Below are positions 36,201-45,200 of a stretch of 64,000 nt of DNA, piece after piece (the first letter of the stretch is position 1; each line of letters starts with the position of its first letter). The position numbers were made by a program, and so were the translations under genes. The DNA is from Amoebophrya sp. A120 (taxonomy: Eukaryota > Sar > Dinophyceae > Syndiniales > Amoebophryaceae): positions 1,949,939 through 2,013,938 of the forward strand of contig CAJINV010000011.1 of NCBI GenBank assembly GCA_905178155.1, in the 5' to 3' direction. The notes under the pieces are model-generated. The model was not told the origin of the DNA. It was given only the letters and a program-made list of their open reading frames with translations, and did no database searches.

Positions 36201-39200
36201 TCAAGCTTGTTCTTGATCCGCTCGCTATTGTCCTCCACCTGCTTCAACACCTCAGCCGCCTGCCCCTGCGAAAATAGGGTGGTATCATCTGCGAAGAGAA
36301 GGCGGCCCAACAAGAATTTTATTAGCGTGTCGTCTTGGTTTTCGCCTAGCAGGACTCTCCTTCCCGCTTTCACCAGTTCGTGTATTTTTTCCTTCCGCTC
36401 CCAGTGCCACGCCTTGTCCATTGCGCTCAAACTCACACCCCAGGCTTCTTCAGGTAACTTCCGCCGCTCCAACTGAAAAATCCGCATTACAGCCGAATAG
36501 CAAACCAAGAACAAAAGGGGGGAGGATACGCAGCCTTCTTTTGTTCCGTTTTTCACGGTAAGCGGTATGCTATCTTCAAACATATGCACCGCGGATCGGT
36601 GTGAGCACCTTATCACCTGCCAACACCTTGAGTTGCCCAGCCCGAGTTCACGAAAAACGCCTTCCATCAGTCTCTCGTCGAGGCTTGGGAACGCTTTGCG
36701 TAAGTCAATGAGCGTCGCCACTAATCGGTAAAAGGTTGGAGACTTCGAAAAATGTCGGAAGTCTTCGCGCATCCGATTAAACACCAAAAGGCTGTCAAGC
36801 GTTCCTACTCCCGCTCGGAAGCCAAATGGTTCGGCGTTGAAGTATCCGACGGCCTCGAGCGCCTTGTAGAGGCGGTCCGAATAAATTTTCGTAACCAGTT
36901 TCATGAGTAACGGACTGATTACCAAAAATCTATAGTTATCGGCCGAGCTTCTTGCACCCTTGCCCTTGTACAACGGAATGTCGCGACACAAATGAAATTT
37001 TTCTCCCAGTTCCGAGAGAGGCCTCGTGTCCATCTCGGTGTTGATGATTCCCGCGATTACTTCCACCGAATCCTCACTGAAATGCTTCAGGATTTGTGGG
37101 GTGAGGCCGTGCACGTCTTTGGCCCTGCCTCCTTGCGCCATGTGACGAATCGCCTGCGCAAGCTCTTCTGCCTCCACCGGTGCGTCCAGCTCCGCTACTG
37201 TTTCCGGCAAAAGCTTCTTTACTACTTCTTTCAGCCTGCTGTCGATCGGAAGCGCTTGATCCTTGTGGAGAGGCGAATTCCCTACCATGTTGTACTGGGC
37301 GCGGGACTGGGCAGGGGTTACGTAGCACGCGCGGTCGCTCTTTCTGACCTTTTCTTCTCTAAAGAGCTGCCACATGTGCGCCTTTGCCTTGGCCGATTCC
37401 AGCAGCTGTTCAGACGTTGCGCGCGGAATTGTTTTTCTTGTTTTCCCGGTCAACATAGGCGCAATCTCAATTAAATAGTCCTGAAGCTGCTCCAAGTTAC
37501 TTATTTTCCCCGCACTGTGGCGTCGCTGCAGGCACTTGTTGATGTGGTCCCTTGTTTCGCCCGAAATCTCATTTAGAATGCCCTTCGTTAGCGCCTTCCT
37601 CGCAACTCCTTCCTCACGCAGCCTCTGGAAGGATTTCACGTCGCAGGCAATCTCGATGGCGGAATGGTCAAAAGATACTTGCGCATATGGGGCTGTGCCG
37701 TCACGGTTGCGGCCCTGTAGTGAAAATCTCCGATACGAGCGAACTTTTTCCGCCTGTTTCCCCAGTGTCAGCCAGTGGCCAATTTCCGTTTTCCCCCGGT
37801 AGGTGTGGTAGTTGTCCGCCTTGAACCACGACCCGGCCAGCACCAAACTCATGGACATCAGGTTTGCTGCGACCTGGTGCCCTCGCTGCGAGGTAACCTT
37901 GCTCCCAAATCCACCACTGATGCAGGAGCTGGCATACTCGTCGGAGCCTGCACCAATGTGAGCATTGAGATCGCCCCCCATCAAGAACATTTTCCACTTC
38001 TCTTTTTTCATTTTTTTGAAATCCTTTACCGTGTTCGAAAGGCTGCGGTCAAATGCTTGCACTGCATGGGGCTTCGATCCCGATGTGGGCGCGTAGTATG
38101 CAGCAAGGACGATCTCCGGCAAAGCAACTGCTACCACCCGCTCTCTGGCACGTACCAAATTTTCCGGAATGGGGCCCGATCCAAGTTGTTTTCTCAGTGT
38201 CAGCCCTGTTATGAGAATCCCGGCGCCGTTTATCCACAACAAGTCGAAGTCTTTTTTCCGAAGCCACCGGTACTTCTCGCTGCTGCTACCATCATTCGCG
38301 TGTCCGCTTACAACGAGATCTGCATCATCCTCCGGAATGTCATCGTCGATCATCTCCTCCACTCGCTCATCCTGGTGCAAATCAGCGTCACCATAGTCAG
38401 GCACATCACCCCCATGGGCATCATCAACCCCGTCACCAGCATCGTCGGCATCGAGCGCGCCTCGCTTGTTGAGTTCAGCAACAACAACTTCCCCCCGGGT
38501 TCTGGAAGAATGAAGAGACTTTTTACGGTACTCAAATTCACTTAACATGATTGCATCCCAACGCCGAATGCTTGCCACCCGCAGCACATGCCTAAGCCTG
38601 TCACTGTCTCTGCCTGCGCCACACATGTTCACGCATGAGAGCTTCACTCTTCCATGCCCTACAAGCGGTGGTGGGTCGTGCACACTTTCGGCGAGTTCAG
38701 GAAACGGCTCCCAGTCGACTTCGGATTTTTGCTGTTCTTCCCACTCCTTGAGAAGTCTTTTTCTGTCCTGTTCGATCTTCTTCATTGCGTTTTTGTGTCC
38801 TTGAATTTGCGGGTCGCCATTCCCTCCCTCATCACCACCAGCTGCTACTGTTACACGCGGAGGCCGCTTTGCAGAAGCTTCGTTCCCAGCTGCTTCCTTT
38901 AAAAGCCGCATACTGCTCTGCTCCTGTCCAACAACAGTGTCATCATCTTGCCCTGATGTTTCAGGTTCAGATGGCGTGGCTGTCGTACTTCCCAATGAGC
39001 GGTCATCCTGCTCGGAGCCGTCGTCTACACAAGCGCGGCGGTGATGCCAGCTGGTCTGGCCGCTACACGACGGAGCTACAGGATCAATATGGTGAACTCC
39101 CGAGCCAATCACCTCCCGATTACCATCGTGGAAGGCCTGCTGATAGTCTCCTAACCACTGCGGAACGCGACTACTCGATCCCGCCGGTGCCGGATGTTCA

Positions 39201-42200
39201 CGATCGTTTCCTTGCCGGTCGCCTGGTTCTGTCGAGCTCGTCCGCGAACAGCCTACCAGGCGCGAACTCAAAATGTGCCCCGGTTTGCCGTTGGGTAAAT
39301 CATCCGCTTTGCCGGTTTTCGGTCGTGTTTCTTCACTGTCCCGACCGCCCCAGGTCGGTGTAAGTAGAGCACTTTCGTGATTTTCTTCTGATTGGCAAGA
39401 CCAATACTTATCGCAAGTTGAAGTCGCTGAGCCAATGCGCGGGTGAGTCGAAACCGCTCCTCCAGGTGCAACAAGAGCTCTTGACGCGGAATTCGATATT
39501 GCTAGAACCGCCTCCGGCACTACTGAACTCTCACTGTCTCCCCATGGCGATGCGACATACTGTTCACCAGTTTGCACCGGTCGCGAGCTCGACCACTCCG
39601 TAGATCCACTTCCATTCGCAGTAACAGTGAAATCGGGCTGAGTATCTGGACAACAAACCCTTTCTGCGCAAACATCACAATGACTGGACTCAGGTCCTGT
39701 TTCACTTTCGTGGCGCATCCCAGAAAAACCGTCCACACCTTCCTCAGCTCCTGAGCCGAGTGGCAGCAATTCACTGTCGTCCTGATGCCGGTCCGACCGC
39801 TTCCTTTTCCCCCTTCTCCGATTAATCTCAGTAGCGGCTACCACGCTGGTGTCACGAACCTCTTTCTCGTTCTCAGGCGTAATTACTGCGTCGTACCCGC
39901 ACCGCGCATATCTAGGGAGAAGCCAGTAAAATGGTAAACTTGGGCCCCCGCTCGTCCCGGAGGTGTCGGCTATGTTTTCGACTGGGCAACGAAGGTCATG
40001 AACAAGCTGCCCAAAGGAGGTAGAAGACGTCTTCTTGCAGTTCGAATCTCGCATGTCGATGCTGCTTCTCCTTTTCTGGTTATGCTCTGGCGAGGATTCT
40101 GCACATGCGGTTTCTCGTCCTGTAGCGTGAAGATTACTAGACTTTCCACCAAATTCCCGCAATAATCGCGAACCCCGGCTTACAAACCAACAAAAAATTC
40201 TTCTGATGCTACTGGAAGCCATCGCTTTTCTGCACCATCGAGGCATGAATTTATGATGAAGCAGAGAGGGAGATGAGGACTTCGTCGAAGCCGCTGCATG
40301 CTGGCGCTTCGGCGTAATATGGAGATGAGGAAGCCAGTGCGTTCGCAAAAACAGTTCTTCCTCCGAGGTTACTATCTTCATCCGAGCGTCGTCAGTTTCC
40401 GTAGGCTGCGGTAATAGGTTGATGTATTTGGTGGCACAGGTCCAGCGGCCCGCACGGCGGCTCGTCCTAATTTTCCTCCACTTCCGATGCCAGTGCGATT
40501 CTCCTTTTGCTGTGTGAAATACTTTAGCCTTCCTGACGAAATCCCGCATGTTCAAAATCTCGATGTCGTGTAGAATCTTGCGTGCAGGAATTCGAAATTT
40601 TTTGGTGTCGCGGCGGGGCTGCACAGCTGCAGCGGATGCATCGACTGAGGAGAAACTCAGAGCCTCTTCTTCAACGTCGACCATTTTTCTAGTCCCTGCA
40701 AGCGCTCCACTTAGTGCCTGCACAAAAGCCATGAGCAGTGCCACTACTGCTGCTATCGCAATTTCAGCTCCACCACTCCCGGCCTTGACCGACGACTGAC
40801 GATTGCGATTAATGCGACAAGATGGCCCCTCAACGAGGTTGTTGCGCAACGACCGCACTGCACGACTCAACTTTCCCCAACGACAGAATTCATAACTATA
40901 GTTTGTAATCGGTGGACAATGCATATGCGTGGGGGAATCAAGCACAAAAACAAAATGAACATTGTTGCGGGATGCGCTCCGTCCTAGGTCAGGTCTGCAT
41001 TCAAGTCCACCACTGCTACTATGATCAGGAGCACTGCTGGGATGGTTACTAGTGCTATTGCTACTTTCTATGTGCGTGCCGCGTGTGACGTTGGACACAG
41101 CACTTTCATCAGCATGGTGCAAGTGGTAATGTGGATTCTTCTCAGAACTGTTGCTGCGAGCAAGTGCCCGCTTCAGCTCATCTTCTTTTTGTTTTTTCGC
41201 ATTGTGCTCAAACATTTTCGCACCAAATGCCGTTTTCATTTCTACCAAAAACGCAGAGGATTTTTTACCAATCATTGACCATGCTGTTTGTAGTTCAATT
41301 CTGCCTCCATCACCATCATCATACAACCCTTCGCCATCTTCCTCCTCTACTTTCTTGGTGCCGTCACTGCTTGCTTCGACAATTGCATTAGTTCTCATCT
41401 CCGGCTCGTTTCGTACCCGTTGTTCATGTACTGCATTATTTTCAATCCGATAGATCTCCGCGATAGGCCGGACTGCTGGCAAAGACGTGCTGACCACGAT
41501 TGTATTTCTTCGCGATATCGCATGTCCAACTTGTAGTAGTTTGCTTCTCGAGTAATAGTTTTGATTCTGCTGAATTAAGGTAGGCGACGTGCTGTTTACT
41601 GCTTTACAGATTTTTTTCTCCTTTGTTCCTGTGCATCCTGAATTACCACCATCGACTTCCGATTGAGTTACTGCTGCGAGCACGCTTCGCTCTCGGACGG
41701 CTTCGGCTCGGACGCGGCGGAGGGACCTGTTTTTGTTCTTGTTATTGTGCGAGAATTTCCCATGCAAATGTCCACGCGATACTGAAGAATCTGTCATGCA
41801 TGTTGGGGCAAAAAGAGTATTACCATTCGTGATTGCCATTTTGTCGGCTTTCCACTGCGGGGCGCCTTGCTTCGGATCATCGTCAACACAAACCCCACCT
41901 AGTGCACGCTTTAACTCCTCATCTTCATTCACATCACTGATGCGCGGCAGAGTAGCCCTCTGATTCTCCATCTCCTTCAACTCCTCCTCCGTGGCGAGCC
42001 CCTGCTTGAGTGCGAGGCGGTGCAAAATCAAGTTGCTGGGCTTCATCGCGTCGTTGGTCGACTGTTGTAAAAAAGAGCGATCTTCTTTGCGTTTTCCGTG
42101 GAAGTACTTGCAAGCGCTGAACAGCTGAGAGCTTTGCCGCTTTTCGGATTCAGCAACAGCATCACCAACCATCTTCTTCACCTTCTCCTCTGTCAACCCG

Positions 42201-45200
42201 GCATCATTGGTCATCTGGATCGGTTCTTTTTCTTCAGGCTCTTCAGGCATACGGCAGGACGGATGTTGCTTCACGTACCCAATGTCCCCGATGTTCATCA
42301 GAGTTTGAGCGCGAACGCGGAGCGTCGGCTTCCCCATGCGAGTGTGGCCCCACACAACTTGCCCAGCGTAGAAGGCCCGCGGTGTCAGTCCAACCGCATC
42401 ATCGATTTCACGCGTAAGGCAGGTAGCCACATCCGACGCCTTTTCGTAGCAGCTCAGGTGCGTAGAAAACAAGTCCTCCGGCGGGCCCACTGTGAAGCGC
42501 GTAATTCCCAGTCCTCCCTGCTCCGTGTCTTCTTTGGTAGCAACGCACTTCAGGATGTGACACGACGGCGGCAAGACCACAATGCCCTCGTCATTGAATC
42601 CAATGACATCTTCAACAACCCGACAGGCCGTGATGGGGATGGGGGTGTCGCGCACAACTAATCCCTTGCCCCGGCCTTTCGCTTCTTCCTTGTTCCAGTC
42701 GAATTTGAAGGCCTTGGCTTTTACCAGCGCGTTGACGATTTCGTATAGTTCCGGTAGATTTCCCTTGCCCCTGATCAAATAATCATCAAAAGTCTGCACC
42801 GCGTTGACAACAGCGATGTGCTGGACGTCTCCCATCTCGTAGGCATCACTGATCTTTTTCGCGCATTTTTTGTCGGCAAGCTCGTGGTACTCGTTGATCG
42901 ACTCCGGCGTGTCCAACCCGCCAAGCAACGCAAACCCCTTGTCCGCAGCGATTAAGAAGTTGTTGATGATTCCCACTGCGAACGCGATCCCAACATAGTC
43001 AAAGTGGATGGAAGTGACGGCCTTGATGATGTTCTGGATTGCTTCCCCATCAAAAACGTCAATCGCAATCTTGTCCATTTCCGCATCATGGATTTTGAAT
43101 TTTTCGAACATGTCCATCTGGTCGCTTAGGCGGTACGGATGCTTTTTGGTGTCGGCCAGCACTGCCCCCGAGCAGTGCTCCTCATCCTCCTTCTCAATTA
43201 CTTCTTTACTTGCTTCCACCGTTTCATCAAGCGTTTCAAATTCCATTTTTTCCTGCTTCTTCTTGTACGCCGCCACAGCAGCTGCTTCGCTCTCCTTGCA
43301 AAACGCGGATGTGATTTCTTGCAGCGAGTCACCGGAGGAAGAGGAAGAAGAACTCCCAGGCGCAGGGGTTACTTCCATAACCTTGTCATCGATGAGCCCG
43401 GCGAACATTTGGTGGAGATTGGCGCACACAACGTCATGACTGTGCTTCGCAGCAATGTGGTGGTTGAAAAGTTCTTGCACCTTCTGTTTTACTTCTGCTT
43501 TTTTCGTTTTTTCAACCTTGATGATCATGCTCTTGTTCTTGTCACCCGCGACCCACATGACGACAAAGTTACTGGCCTTGTCCGCCTTGTCCTTGTTGTC
43601 TTCAGGCGGGAAACGTCCGCTCCGCCTTGGTTTCTAAAAAGTCGCTAATTTTTCCGGCGGTTCGTTTTTTTCCGGTTCCCGATTCCGGGGAAGACGAGTG
43701 AACAAAGAAGACTCCCCAAAGAAGAAGAACAAAAGAGGCCCAAACGGAGAAGGACCAACCTGGTGGCCGGTAGAAACGAACCAAGACCCTTCCAGTGTTT
43801 GGAAGTGGATCTTCCCCACTCTGGTTGCCCAAAGACCCAAAATACACAATACCCCACCAGCGAAATCCCTCCTGACCACCGTCGCACCCCAGACATGTGG
43901 GAACACGATGAACATTTCCCCGGGTGCCCCGATCCACGTCTTCTAATTTGCCCTTCTAAAAGTTCCTTCTAATTTCATCTTCTAAAACCTTCTTCTAATT
44001 TCCCCCTTCTAAAGCCTTCTTCTAATTTCCCCTTCTAAAGCCTACTTCTAATTTCCCCTTCTAAAATGTCTTCTAATTTATCTTCTAAAAGTGCCTTCTA
44101 AAATGGCTTCTAAAATCCCTTCTAATTTGTTTTCTAATTCTTCTTCTAATTTTCTTCTAATTCTCGTCGAAATCCGGAGGAAATCCGGCTCCCCGGAGCA
44201 TGTCCGGGGAGCTTCTAATTTCCTTGTAGTGCAAAATCCCATTGGATTTTGCATTTTTGGATTTCGACGGCAGAATTAGAAGATGATTAGAAGTCCGGAC
44301 AGGACCATCAAAATGCAGGTTTAGCCGACATCTTGATGCTCTCCTTCCGAGTTCTGAAACCCCGTCACCCTCTCATCCTCCATTTCCCGAACAACATGAT
44401 GGTTGAAATTTTTCAACCATCACATTCTTCGGACCCAAAACATACACAAATATCCGAAAAAGGCGAAGAACATATCCCCATGAAAGACACAGACATCCAC
44501 AACACCACGGGGATAGGACACACCCACGCCAACCACACGGTGGAAAAACCACCCGGATATGTGTCGGCTCATCCTAGAACAAATCGACATCCCCTGCACA
44601 TCCGAGATAACCCAAAAACCTGCCGCAATTTTTAAATTTTAATTTTGCCGAACCACAAGACCATGGGTCGAGGCCCGCCGCGAATACAATCGGCGGCCGG
44701 CCCCAAGAGAAAGTGGCGGCGAACAAAATACACCCAAAATGGCGAGGGCGAGGCGTCGCCGGACGTAACGCTTGCAAACACCTACCGGGCGGGATTGCAG
44801 GCCAACGCCGGGGAATTTTTGAAGCGCCGGAAATTTTAGCGATTTTTTAACCAAGAAAACGGAGCGGGGTGCTCCCGCCTGATCTGTTGCCGGCGGGGCG
44901 GCCGGCTCACAGAGATCCCCACCCGCTTCGCCGCGTCGTCGTCCGACATACAGCGACAGGGNCCCGGATATGTGTCGGCTCATCCTAGAACAAATCGACA
45001 TCCCCTGCACATCCGAGATAACCCAAAAACCTGCCGCAATTTTTAAATTTTAATTTTGCCGAACCACAAGACCATGGGTCGAGGCCCGCCGCGAATACAA
45101 TCGGCGGCCGGCCCCAAGAGAAAGTGGCGGCGAACAAAATACACCCAAAATGGCGAGGGCGAGGCGTCGCCGGACGTAACGCTTGCAAACACCTACCGGG

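Noticed and set aside
37775-38545. 256-residue plus-strand ORF, and many others between 34.3 and 43.6 kb
   Set aside because: Shadows of the LINE polyprotein, whose minus-strand frame is open for over 9 kb with reverse-transcriptase motifs.
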